Below are positions 56,203-64,000 of a stretch of 64,000 bases of DNA, piece by piece. Position 1 is the stretch's first letter. Each line of letters opens with the position of its first letter. Below the pieces are notes generated by a model. That model saw only the letters and a program-made list of their open reading frames with translations, was not told the DNA's origin and did no database searches. The DNA comes from Ochrobactrum chromiisoli (GTDB lineage Bacteria; Pseudomonadota; Alphaproteobacteria; Rhizobiales; Rhizobiaceae), in contig NZ_JAPHAV010000001.1 of assembly GCF_026241335.1 (NCBI RefSeq), positions 124,001 to 188,000 of the forward strand, in the 5' to 3' direction. Position numbers and translations under genes: made by a program.

Positions 56203-58767
56203 ATGCCAGAAGTCGGCTCAACGGGGAGCTTGCGGAGCAAATCCGCATTCAGCGCAGGCAGAGATCTGAAAGGCTCGCCTTCGCTTGGATTTCGCCCTCT
56301 CAAACGGGTCATCCTCAAGGCAACGGTTTCCTTTGCCGCACTGGTTGCGGCAGCGCCGGCTTTTGCGCAGGATGCGGAGCATTCCGCCCGTATCGCGCTG
56401 CCCTTTGGCGGCAGCGTCGGCGCTTTCGAAGTCATCCAGTTTTCCATCTTTCTGGGCGCAATGGGTGCAGCTCTTTTGTCGGCTGGCTGGCTCATTCGCG
56501 ATCGGGCAAAAATTGCCCAAGAAAACAATGATTTGCGCTCGCGTCTCTCGGATATGGGGTTGATTGCGCAGCGCAATGACGCTCTGCTTAATCTCAAAGA
56601 TCAGCGTATTGTTGTCTGGGACGCCCAGGGCACGCGGGCCGATGTTGTCGGCCAACTGCCCTTTGATTGCGGTGCACCGCAGGATCGTTCAACCTTTCTG
56701 GCTTTTGGACGCTGGTTGCGCCCGCAGGCCGTCACCGAGCTTGAACGTGCGGTTTCAGCCTTGCGCGAGCAGGCCCATGCCTTCGATCTGACGGTCGAAA
56801 CTGTTAATGGCACGCTGCTTGATGTTTATGGACGCACGTCGGGCAGCTTTGCTGTGGTGCGTTTTCTGAGCCTTGAGGGGGTACAGGCCGAACGTGCCGC
56901 CCTTCAGTCGCAAAATCGCGAATTCTCCGAGAAGCTTGCACTTCTGCGTCATCTGCTTGATCGCATTGAACAGCCGGTCTGGGTGCGTGGCTCGGACGGG
57001 CATATCGAATGGGTCAATGGAGCCTATGCGCGCGCGGTCGATGCAGCAGATGGCACGCAGGCAAGTTCGGAAGGGCGCGAATTGTTTGGCGTTCAGGCGC
57101 GCCAGCGTCTGGAGCGTGATCGTTTTGCCGAGCCGGATCTTTATGAAAAACTGCCTGCCGTGGTGCGGGGCGACCGCCGCATCTACGATGTGACGGATGT
57201 GAGCACGGATGCAGGCTCCGCCGGTCTTGGCTTTGATCTGAGCGAAATCGAGCAGGTTCGCGAAGAATTGAGCCGCACGCTGAAAAGCCATGCTGAGACG
57301 CTCGATCAGCTTTCAACGGCAGTTGCCATTTTTGATCCTGATATGAAGCTGCAATTCTTCAATCAGGCTTTCGTTTCGCTGTGGTCGCTTGATACGGCCT
57401 GGCTCGAAACCCACCCAAGCAACACGTTGTTTCTTGATCGGCTCCGTTCCGAAGGCAAGCTTCCCGAGCAGCCGGAATGGCGCAAATGGAAGGATTCTCT
57501 GCTCGCAGCCTATCGCGCTGTCGAGCCGGAGGAACATATGTGGCACCTGCCGGATACGCGCATTCTGCGCGTGGTTGCCAATCCGCACCCGCAGGGCGGC
57601 GTGACATGGTTCTTTGAGAACATGACCGAGAAATTCGAGCTTGAAGGCCGTTACAACACGCTGATCAAGGTGCAGGGCGAAACGCTCGATCATCTGGCGG
57701 AAGCGGTTGCGGTGTTCGGCTCCGATGGCCGTCTGCGCCTTTCCAATCCGTCTTTTGCCGACCTCTGGGCGCTGCCAGCGGCCATTGCCGTTGAAGGCAC
57801 ACATATCTCGACCATTTCCAAGCTCTGCGGCCAGCGCGGCGGCGATGGCATCTGGGACGATTTTGTTTCTTCTGTCACCGGCTTTCTGGACGAGCGCAAT
57901 GGGCGCATGGGGCAGGTGGAGCTGGATGACGGCATTATCCTGTCCTATGCTGTGGTGCCGCTGCCGAAAGGCCAGACCATGCTGACCTTTATCGATGTCA
58001 GTGATACCGTGCGCGTTGAGCGCGCGCTTAAGGAAAAGAACGAAGCGCTCTCACTTGCGCATCAGATCAAGAATGATTTCGTGCAGCATGTATCCTATGA
58101 GCTTCGCTCACCGCTGACCAATATTATCGGCTTTACCGAACTGCTGCAAACGCCTGCCTTCGGCTCGCTCAATGAGCGCCAGCTTGAATATCTGGATCAC
58201 ATCAGCACATCATCCGCAGTGCTTCTGACCATCGTCAACGACATTCTTGATCTTGCAACGGTGGATGCCGGTATCATGCAGCTCGATATTGATGATGTCG
58301 CCGTTATGACCGAGATTTCAGCTGCCGCGAAGCGGGTCAGCGAGCGCCTGCAGGAGCATGACATCGGGCTGAGCATCGATATTGCCGATGATGTCGAAAC
58401 GTTCCGTGCTGATGCCAACCGCGTGCGTCAGGTGCTGTTTAATCTCCTGTCCAACGCCTCCAATTATGCACCGGAAGGTTCGACCGTTTCACTTGAGGTT
58501 AGACGTGATGGCACGGAGATCCTGTTTGCCGTGCATGATGATGGCCCCGGCATGCCAAATGATGTGCTGGATACGGTTTTCAAGCGTTTCCAGGCTTATC
58601 AGAATGGTGGTCGCAGACGCGGCGTAGGGCTTGGCCTTTCGATTGTGAAAAGTTTTGTCGAACTGCATGGCGGTCGCGTGGAAATCGAAACCGGCGCAGA
58701 TATTGGCACGACTGTGATTTGCCGCTTCCCATCAGAAGCACGCAGCTTCCGTGTTGCTGCCGAATAG
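56203..58767 (+). CDS. divL: DivL-type sensor kinase with Tyr phosphoacceptor
   Basis: 854 aa from ATG 56203; GTG 56173 and TTG 56167 are other in-frame options. Membrane segments near residues 37-55 (VILKATVSFAALVAAAPAFA) and 74-99 (GAFEVIQFSIFLGAMGAALLS), then several PAS domains (~100-560), with PAS-7-like WVRGSDGHIEWVN and LQFFNQAFVSLWSL. In the dimerisation helix the usual His is Tyr632 (VQHVSYELRSPLTNIIGF). The ATPase domain looks complete (LLSNASNYAPEGS, VHDDGPGMP, GVGLGLSIVKSFV). In Caulobacter DivL, with the same Tyr, controls CckA and so CtrA. Leads into tsaE-amgK. Confidence 0.93.
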   Translation: MPEVGSTGSLRSKSAFSAGRDLKGSPSLGFRPLKRVILKATVSFAALVAAAPAFAQDAEHSARIALPFGGSVGAFEVIQFSIFLGAMGAALLSAGWLIRDRAKIAQENNDLRSRLSDMGLIAQRNDALLNLKDQRIVVWDAQGTRADVVGQLPFDCGAPQDRSTFLAFGRWLRPQAVTELERAVSALREQAHAFDLTVETVNGTLLDVYGRTSGSFAVVRFLSLEGVQAERAALQSQNREFSEKLALLRHLLDRIEQPVWVRGSDGHIEWVNGAYARAVDAADGTQASSEGRELFGVQARQRLERDRFAEPDLYEKLPAVVRGDRRIYDVTDVSTDAGSAGLGFDLSEIEQVREELSRTLKSHAETLDQLSTAVAIFDPDMKLQFFNQAFVSLWSLDTAWLETHPSNTLFLDRLRSEGKLPEQPEWRKWKDSLLAAYRAVEPEEHMWHLPDTRILRVVANPHPQGGVTWFFENMTEKFELEGRYNTLIKVQGETLDHLAEAVAVFGSDGRLRLSNPSFADLWALPAAIAVEGTHISTISKLCGQRGGDGIWDDFVSSVTGFLDERNGRMGQVELDDGIILSYAVVPLPKGQTMLTFIDVSDTVRVERALKEKNEALSLAHQIKNDFVQHVSYELRSPLTNIIGFTELLQTPAFGSLNERQLEYLDHISTSSAVLLTIVNDILDLATVDAGIMQLDIDDVAVMTEISAAAKRVSERLQEHDIGLSIDIADDVETFRADANRVRQVLFNLLSNASNYAPEGSTVSLEVRRDGTEILFAVHDDGPGMPNDVLDTVFKRFQAYQNGGRRRGVGLGLSIVKSFVELHGGRVEIETGADIGTTVICRFPSEARSFRVAAE

Positions 58768-58782
58768 GGTAAATGGGGCTTT

Positions 58783-60297
58783 ATGAGCACCCCCGTCTTT
58801 AACTTTGAATGTTTCCTGCCCGATGAGGCCGCCACCAGGCGCTTTGGCGAAGATTTCGCTTTGGCGCTGGTCAAGGGCGATCTTGTGACTTTATCGGGCG
58901 ATCTGGGCGCGGGTAAATCTTCGCTCGCACGCGCGATCATTCGCGCGATTGCTGATGATGAGGGGCTTGAAGTTCCAAGCCCGACATTTACCCTTGTTCA
59001 AAGCTATGAGGGGCTGCGCTTGCCTGTCGCCCACGCCGATCTTTACCGGATTTCGCATGGCGAAGAGCTGGATGAGCTGGGGCTTGTCGAATTTCTCGAC
59101 GATGGTGTTGTGCTGTCGGAATGGCCGGAGCAGGCAGAAGGCTTTTTGCCGGAGCCAAGCTTTGCCGTGACACTCACCCATGAAGGGGCAGGGCGGCGCA
59201 TCGTAATCAGCGGACCAGAATCTGCCATTACGCGTCTAGAGCGCACGCTGAAAATCCGCGACTTTCTTGAAAAGAATGACCGGGTGGGGGCCATACGCCG
59301 CTATTTGCAGGGCGATGCTTCACCACGCAAATATGAGATCATCACAAGCGCGCATGGCGTGGAAATTTTAATGAATGCGCCCGCGATGCCCTATGATCCG
59401 CCATTGCGTGATGGAAAATCCTATCGACAGCTTGCGCATATTGCAGAGAATATTCAGGCCTTTGTTGCGATTGACGGTCTTCTTGCCAGTCATGGCCTGC
59501 GCGTGCCGCAAATGCGCGCCGTTGATATTGATGCGGGACTGCTGATCCTCGAAAATCTTGGGCTTGAAGGCATTCGCGCTTCATCGGGTGAGCCCGTGGC
59601 TGAACGCTATGAAGCGGCGGGACGGTTTCTCGCACATCTTCATGGGGTCAAGTGGCCTGATCATGCGCCGGTTGCAGGCTATCCAGATCACATCATTGCA
59701 CCTTTTGATCGCGACGCGATGCTCATGGAAGTGAGCCTTGTCGGGCAATGGTATGCACCACGCATGATGGGCCGCAAGCTGACTGACAAAGAAGTGCAGG
59801 CCTATGAGGCGGCATGGCACAAGGTTCTCGACGCGATTGCCGATTGCGAGAAAAGTCTGCTGCTGCGCGATTATCATTCGCCAAACCTGTTCTGGTTTGA
59901 GACTGCGCAAGGCGCAAACAAAATTGGCACAATCGATTTTCAGGATGCGATGATCGGCCCTGCCGCCTATGACGTGGCTTCACTGGCGCTTGATGCCCGT
60001 GTGACGGTTACACCGGAGCTCGAAAAGGCAGTGGTGGAAGCCTATTTGGATGAACGCCGCAAGCTTGGCCATGTGCTCGACGAAACGGCTTTCCGCAAGG
60101 CCTATGCCGTTATGGGCGCACAGCGCAATTCGAAGCTTCTGGGTCTCTTCTTGCGGCTCGATGAGCGCGATGGTAAACCACATTATCTCGCGCATCTGCC
60201 CCGCATTCACGACTATCTTAGCCGTGTCTTAAAGCATCCGGTCATGGCGCCGGTCGCCAAATGGTTTGATGATCTCGCATTGCTGGAGAAACAATGA
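58783..60297 (+). CDS. TsaE ATPase fused to AmgK-like sugar kinase
   Basis: 504 aa in two parts. Residues ~1-155: TsaE, with Walker A SGDLGAGKSS (G39-S46), SPTFTLVQSYEG and HADLYRI, needed for t6A37 tRNA synthesis. Residues ~165-504: APH-type kinase (ENLGLEGIRAS, LLLRDYHSPNLFWFE catalytic loop, IGTIDFQDAMIGPAAYD), like AmgK, which phosphorylates MurNAc/GlcNAc at the anomeric carbon. The fusion is common in rhizobia. Overlaps murU by 4 bp. Confidence 0.92.
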   Translation: MSTPVFNFECFLPDEAATRRFGEDFALALVKGDLVTLSGDLGAGKSSLARAIIRAIADDEGLEVPSPTFTLVQSYEGLRLPVAHADLYRISHGEELDELGLVEFLDDGVVLSEWPEQAEGFLPEPSFAVTLTHEGAGRRIVISGPESAITRLERTLKIRDFLEKNDRVGAIRRYLQGDASPRKYEIITSAHGVEILMNAPAMPYDPPLRDGKSYRQLAHIAENIQAFVAIDGLLASHGLRVPQMRAVDIDAGLLILENLGLEGIRASSGEPVAERYEAAGRFLAHLHGVKWPDHAPVAGYPDHIIAPFDRDAMLMEVSLVGQWYAPRMMGRKLTDKEVQAYEAAWHKVLDAIADCEKSLLLRDYHSPNLFWFETAQGANKIGTIDFQDAMIGPAAYDVASLALDARVTVTPELEKAVVEAYLDERRKLGHVLDETAFRKAYAVMGAQRNSKLLGLFLRLDERDGKPHYLAHLPRIHDYLSRVLKHPVMAPVAKWFDDLALLEKQ

Positions 60298-61019
60298 CAC
60301 GTCCTGACACAGCAATTATGCTTGCAGCCGGTCTTGGCAAGCGCATGCGCCCGATCACCGAAACCATGCCCAAGCCTTTGGTTAGGGTTTCGGGCAAGCT
60401 GCTGATCGACTGGGGTCTAGATGCGCTGGCAATAGCAGGCGTTGAGAATACAATCGTCAATGTTCATTATTTAGCCGACCAACTGATTGCCTATCTTGGC
60501 AGTCGCACAAAGCCGAAAATTACAATCTCTGACGAGCGTGATTTGCTGCTTGATTCCGCTGGCGGCATCATCAATGTGCTTCCGAAACTGGGCGGCAAGC
60601 CTTTCTATGTGCTCAATGCCGATACGTTCTGGGTGGGTGATGAAGCACAGCCGAATATTTCGGCGCTGGCGCATGTCTGGGACGATGCGCGCATGGACAT
60701 TCTTCTCATGACCGCGCGGCTTGATCAGGCAACCGGCTTTGAAGGCAAGGGCGATTTCGTTGCCGATGATGAGGGCCGCTTGCGCCGTCTGCGGGATGTC
60801 GCGGGTGATCCCGTCATCTATGCCGGTGCTGCAATTCTGCATCCGCGTATTTTTGCAAAAGCTGAGCCGGGTGTTTCATCACTCAATCGCTATTTTGATG
60901 ACGCCATTGCAGCCGGGCGCTTATATGGTATGCCCATGACTGGGCACTGGCTCACGGTGGGAACACCGGAAGCCATCGACGAGGCGGAGGCAGCACTTTC
61001 CGCTTTACGTATTTCTTGA
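60294..61019 (+). CDS. murU: N-acetylmuramate-1-phosphate uridylyltransferase MurU
   Basis: 241 aa. Nucleotidyltransferase signature AIMLAAGLGKRMRPITETMPKPLV, LLLDSAGGIINVLPKLGG and LNADTFW. With the AmgK part upstream it would make UDP-MurNAc directly from recycled MurNAc, bypassing MurA. Short overlap with the fusion gene supports this pairing. Confidence 0.9.
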   Translation: MTRPDTAIMLAAGLGKRMRPITETMPKPLVRVSGKLLIDWGLDALAIAGVENTIVNVHYLADQLIAYLGSRTKPKITISDERDLLLDSAGGIINVLPKLGGKPFYVLNADTFWVGDEAQPNISALAHVWDDARMDILLMTARLDQATGFEGKGDFVADDEGRLRRLRDVAGDPVIYAGAAILHPRIFAKAEPGVSSLNRYFDDAIAAGRLYGMPMTGHWLTVGTPEAIDEAEAALSALRIS

Positions 61020-61067
61020 CGCGCATCTTTGTCCGAAAACAGTTTCACATTTTTCGGGACGCGCTCT
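61017..61067. repeat. Single hairpin repeat (family D)
   Basis: GACGCGC ... GACGCGCTC ends and a CCGAAAA/TTTTTCGG inner stem. It overlaps the murU stop and ends about 15 bp before addB. Confidence 0.65.
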
Positions 61068-61082
61068 GAATGGAGAACTGAT

Positions 61083-64000
61083 TTGAGAGCACCAAAACTG
61101 TTTTCCATTCCATCCGGCACCGCATTTCTGCCAGCCTTTGCCAGAGCGCTTCTGGAAGGCCGTCTGGTGGAAGGTTTTCCGGGTGATGCCGCTGATCCGC
61201 TGGCGCTTGCCAACGCGACCATCTATGTGCCGACGCGGCGTGCAGCGCGTGCGCTCCGTTCCATTCTGGTCGATATGAATCCGGCTAAATCAGCGATCCT
61301 GCCCACCATCCGCCCGTTGGGTGACGTGGACGAGGATGCGGCTTTTTTCAACGCAGCCACAAGCGGCGCCTTCGATCTCAATCCACCAATCGGCAAGGCC
61401 GAGCGGCTGTTGCTGCTGGCACGGCTCATTCGTCCATGGCGTGAATCGCTGCCTGAACATGTGCGGGCGCTTTTTGGTGTTGAGGATGTGTCGGTTCCAG
61501 CCACCACTTCCGACGCGATCTGGCTGGCGCGTGATCTCGCAGGTCTGATGGATCAGGTCGAAACCGACAACGCCACATGGAGTGAGCTTGCAAGCATTGC
61601 ACCCGATGATCTGGCCGACTGGTGGCAGGTCACGCTTGGCTTTCTCGATATTGTCACGAAACTCTGGCCGGAAATTCTGGACGAGCGCAAGCTGTCCAAT
61701 CCGGCAGCGCACCGCAACGCGCTGATCTGGGGCGAGGTGCGGCGTTTGCAGGATCATCCGCCTCAAGGTCCTGTGATCGCGGCCGGTTCCACGGGTTCCA
61801 TTCCTGCGACCGCCGAGCTTGTTTCAACGATTGCCAGACTGCCACAAGGGGCTGTGGTTCTGCCGGGGCTGGACCGTGATCTTGATGAAGGCGCGTGGAA
61901 GTTGCTGGGGGCATCGGATGATAATCCCTCCACCTTCGGCCACCCGCAATATGGTCTGCACAAGCTGTTGCAAGCCATCGGAATTTCACGCGACGATGTC
62001 GAGCATATCGAAGATATGCCGAAAGAGAAGCGCGTGCTGGAGCGTGTGGTCAGCGAAGCATTGCGCCCGGCGGAGACCACCGATGCATGGAGCCTGCTTA
62101 ACCGCGATGCGGATATGCGCCCGCAAGCATTGCTGCACTCAGCACAGAAGATCGATCTGATTGAAACCGCCAATGAGCGTGAGGAAGCGCTGGCCGTGGC
62201 TCTGGCGTTGCGTGATGCGATCAGCGATGAAAACAAGACGGCGGCGCTCGTCACCGCGGATCGAAATCTTGCGCGCCGCGTGGTGGGCGAACTCGCGCGC
62301 TTTGGCATTGATGCCGATGATTCCGGCGGTCGGCATTTGCGGGATATTGAAACCGCAACGCTGATGCGTCTCATGGTCGAAACCGTGTTCAATCCCGGTG
62401 ATCCGGTGGCACTCTTGGCACTGGTCAAGCACCCGATGTTACGGCTTGGTGGCAAGCGTATCGAGCGGCGACTGGCTGCGGAAACGCTCGAACTGGTGGC
62501 ATTTCGCGGCGGCACGGGCAGGGCATCGATCATCGATCTGCCTTCATTTTTCGACCGCCGCATGGAAGAGAGTGCCAGCCAGTCATGGCGACCGGCATGG
62601 CACGCAACCGTCACGCCCGACATGATTGAAGCGGCGCGCGCGCTTTGCGTGAGCCTGTCAGAGGCTGTTGCGCCACTGGCACCATTTGCTGTGATTAACC
62701 GGCGAACAGATATCGGCGAGATCAGCCATGTAACTGTGGAAGCGCTTGAAAATCTGGCGCGTGACGAAAGTGGCAGTGTCACACGCTATTATTCCGGCGA
62801 GCATGGCGAGAAGCTGGCTTCGTTTTTGCGTCAGCTCGTATCGAGCGAAGCGGGACTTGATTTTGAGGCCATTGAATGGCCGGCAATTCTTGAAGCCCTG
62901 ATGTCGGGCGAAACGGTCAAGCCACATCCGGGTGGCCATCCGCGTGTCTTCATCTGGGGTGCGCTGGAAGCGCGTTTGCAGACCATGGATACGCTGGTGA
63001 TCGGTGGTTTGAACGAAGGCACATGGCCTGCCAAGACGCGCAATGATCCATTCATGTCGCGCCCGATGAAGGCGATGATCGCGCTTGATCCGCCTGAGCG
63101 CCGTACCGGCCTTGCCGCACACGATTTTCAGATGGCGCTCGGCATGGATCATGTGGTGCTGTCACGCTCGCAGCGCTCAGACAATGCACCGACCATTCCG
63201 TCGCGCTGGTTGCAGCGGCTTGAAACGGTGTTGGGTGCTGACGTGACAAAGGATATGCGCTCGCGTGGTCAGCGCTTCATCCATTGGGCGCGGGAGATTG
63301 ATCAGGCACCCGATGTGCCGTTCGTCAAACGCCCGGAACCAAAGCCGCCTGTGAGCGCGCGGCCCAAGCATTTTTCGGTGACCGAAATTGAAACCCTGCG
63401 CCGTGATCCCTATGCGATCTTCGCCAAGAAAATTCTGAAGCTGCGTCCGTTGGAACCATTGATCCGTGATCCGGCAGCCGCAGAACGTGGAACGCTGTTT
63501 CACGATATTCTCGGACATTTTACAGAAGAAGGCATCGATCCGCTGGCAGCTGATGCGAGCGAACAGCTTGAAGAATTTGGCCGGCATTTCTTTGCAGATA
63601 TGGATCTGCCCATTGAGATCGAAGCGGTCTGGTGGCCACGCTTTACCGCACTTATTCCGCAGTTTCTCGAATGGGAACGCGAACGCGCCTATAATGTTCA
63701 GACCCGCTTTGCCGAAATTGCATCGGATAAACGCGAGGTCGAAAGCCTTGGCATCACCTTGTCGGGCCGTGCTGATCGTATTGATCTGATGCGCGATGGC
63801 ACGGCGGAAGTGATCGACTATAAGACCGGTTCCACGCCATCGCCAAGACAGGCGCATATCCTCTTGTCGCCGCAGCTTGCGCTTGAAGCAGCCCTTCTTG
63901 CGCGCGGGGCTTTCCGCGAATTGGGGTCGGTTCGTGCGTCCGATCTGACCTATGTGCGCTTGCGGGCAGGCGGAGAGGTGAAGCCGGAATCGATTTTGAA
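61083..64000 (+). CDS. addB: Double-strand break repair protein AddB (C-terminus cut by window edge)
   Basis: 972 codons visible and still open. TTG start at 61083 (reading RAPKLFSIPSGTAFLPAF) with GGAG 7 nt upstream; no nearer ATG fits. Inactive helicase-like N-terminal half (IYVPTRRAARALRSIL; TLVIGGLNEGTWPAKTRNDPFMSRPM), and C-terminal RecB-type nuclease motifs (LSGRADRIDLM, AEVIDYKTGSTPSP). Partner of AddA in RecBCD-like end processing; addA should lie just beyond the window. Confidence 0.95.
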   Translation, partial: MRAPKLFSIPSGTAFLPAFARALLEGRLVEGFPGDAADPLALANATIYVPTRRAARALRSILVDMNPAKSAILPTIRPLGDVDEDAAFFNAATSGAFDLNPPIGKAERLLLLARLIRPWRESLPEHVRALFGVEDVSVPATTSDAIWLARDLAGLMDQVETDNATWSELASIAPDDLADWWQVTLGFLDIVTKLWPEILDERKLSNPAAHRNALIWGEVRRLQDHPPQGPVIAAGSTGSIPATAELVSTIARLPQGAVVLPGLDRDLDEGAWKLLGASDDNPSTFGHPQYGLHKLLQAIGISRDDVEHIEDMPKEKRVLERVVSEALRPAETTDAWSLLNRDADMRPQALLHSAQKIDLIETANEREEALAVALALRDAISDENKTAALVTADRNLARRVVGELARFGIDADDSGGRHLRDIETATLMRLMVETVFNPGDPVALLALVKHPMLRLGGKRIERRLAAETLELVAFRGGTGRASIIDLPSFFDRRMEESASQSWRPAWHATVTPDMIEAARALCVSLSEAVAPLAPFAVINRRTDIGEISHVTVEALENLARDESGSVTRYYSGEHGEKLASFLRQLVSSEAGLDFEAIEWPAILEALMSGETVKPHPGGHPRVFIWGALEARLQTMDTLVIGGLNEGTWPAKTRNDPFMSRPMKAMIALDPPERRTGLAAHDFQMALGMDHVVLSRSQRSDNAPTIPSRWLQRLETVLGADVTKDMRSRGQRFIHWAREIDQAPDVPFVKRPEPKPPVSARPKHFSVTEIETLRRDPYAIFAKKILKLRPLEPLIRDPAAAERGTLFHDILGHFTEEGIDPLAADASEQLEEFGRHFFADMDLPIEIEAVWWPRFTALIPQFLEWERERAYNVQTRFAEIASDKREVESLGITLSGRADRIDLMRDGTAEVIDYKTGSTPSPRQAHILLSPQLALEAALLARGAFRELGSVRASDLTYVRLRAGGEVKPESIL

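Noticed and set aside
61763-62782. 339-codon minus-strand frame opposite addB
   Set aside because: Ser/Arg-rich antisense translation of a GC-rich gene; addB motifs on the plus strand are clear.

Overview
The window looks like chromosome I of a Brucellaceae alphaproteobacterium of the Brucella/Ochrobactrum (Brucella anthropi-like) group. Gene order points there: parB-parA-rsmG-mnmG, mnmE, rho, hemJ-hemE, a candidate oriC, then ppsR-maf-aroE-coaE-dnaQ; later secB, hslVU, hisB-hisH-hisA-hisF-hisE-coaA, and pckA / bvrR-bvrS-hprK-EIIA-HPr. Perfect parS sites, a hemE/ppsR intergene with DnaA-box-like 9-mers and a GANTC cluster, and a DivL-type kinase with Tyr at the phosphoacceptor support an alphaproteobacterial origin region. 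An intact pckA frame fits the Ochrobactrum side better than classical Brucella. No tRNA, rRNA, CRISPR, integrase or transposase was seen.

Layout. 1-5 kb: a LacI-type regulator (cut by the left edge) divergent from a DUF993 gene, with two matching operator palindromes; then a HAF-repeat autotransporter followed by a tandem hairpin array. 5-11 kb: an LLM flavin oxidoreductase, and an ABC importer (binding protein, permease, ATPase) with an FAD oxidoreductase between its parts. 11-24 kb: holA and the partition/origin block, almost all on the minus strand. 23.9-24.3 kb: candidate oriC. 24-32 kb: ppsR, maf, aroE, coaE and dnaQ on plus, then secB and fxsA on minus, then a Tim44-like gene, mltA, a Smr gene and a small XRE regulator. 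32-36 kb: an AT-rich orphan gene, a DUF1402 gene and hslUV. 36-42.4 kb: histidine genes, coaA and a PhzF-family gene. 42-48 kb: a BON-LysM gene, poxB, a 2-kb AT-rich insertion between 46-bp direct repeats, an alpha/beta hydrolase and arfB. 48-54 kb: pckA and the bvrRS/partial-PTS locus. 54-64 kb: ahcY, divL, a tsaE-amgK fusion, murU and addB (cut by the right edge).

How the genes work together. ParAB/parS and oriC start and segregate the chromosome; HolA and DnaQ serve the replisome; MnmEG, RsmG and TsaE modify tRNA/rRNA; HemE and HemJ are late haem enzymes. BvrRS with HprK, EIIA and HPr links envelope sensing to carbon status next to the gluconeogenic pckA; DivL feeds the CtrA cell-cycle pathway; AmgK and MurU recycle cell-wall sugars.

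Points most worth a second look: (1) intergenic hairpin arrays in several sequence families that share one architecture, with paired changes in both outer and inner stems; (2) the direct-repeat-bounded AT-rich island carrying a beta-propeller-like orphan; (3) a remnant 5' end of a second hisF between hisA and hisF, differing from the intact copy almost only at synonymous sites; (4) the candidate oriC with five GANTC sites in 39 bp.
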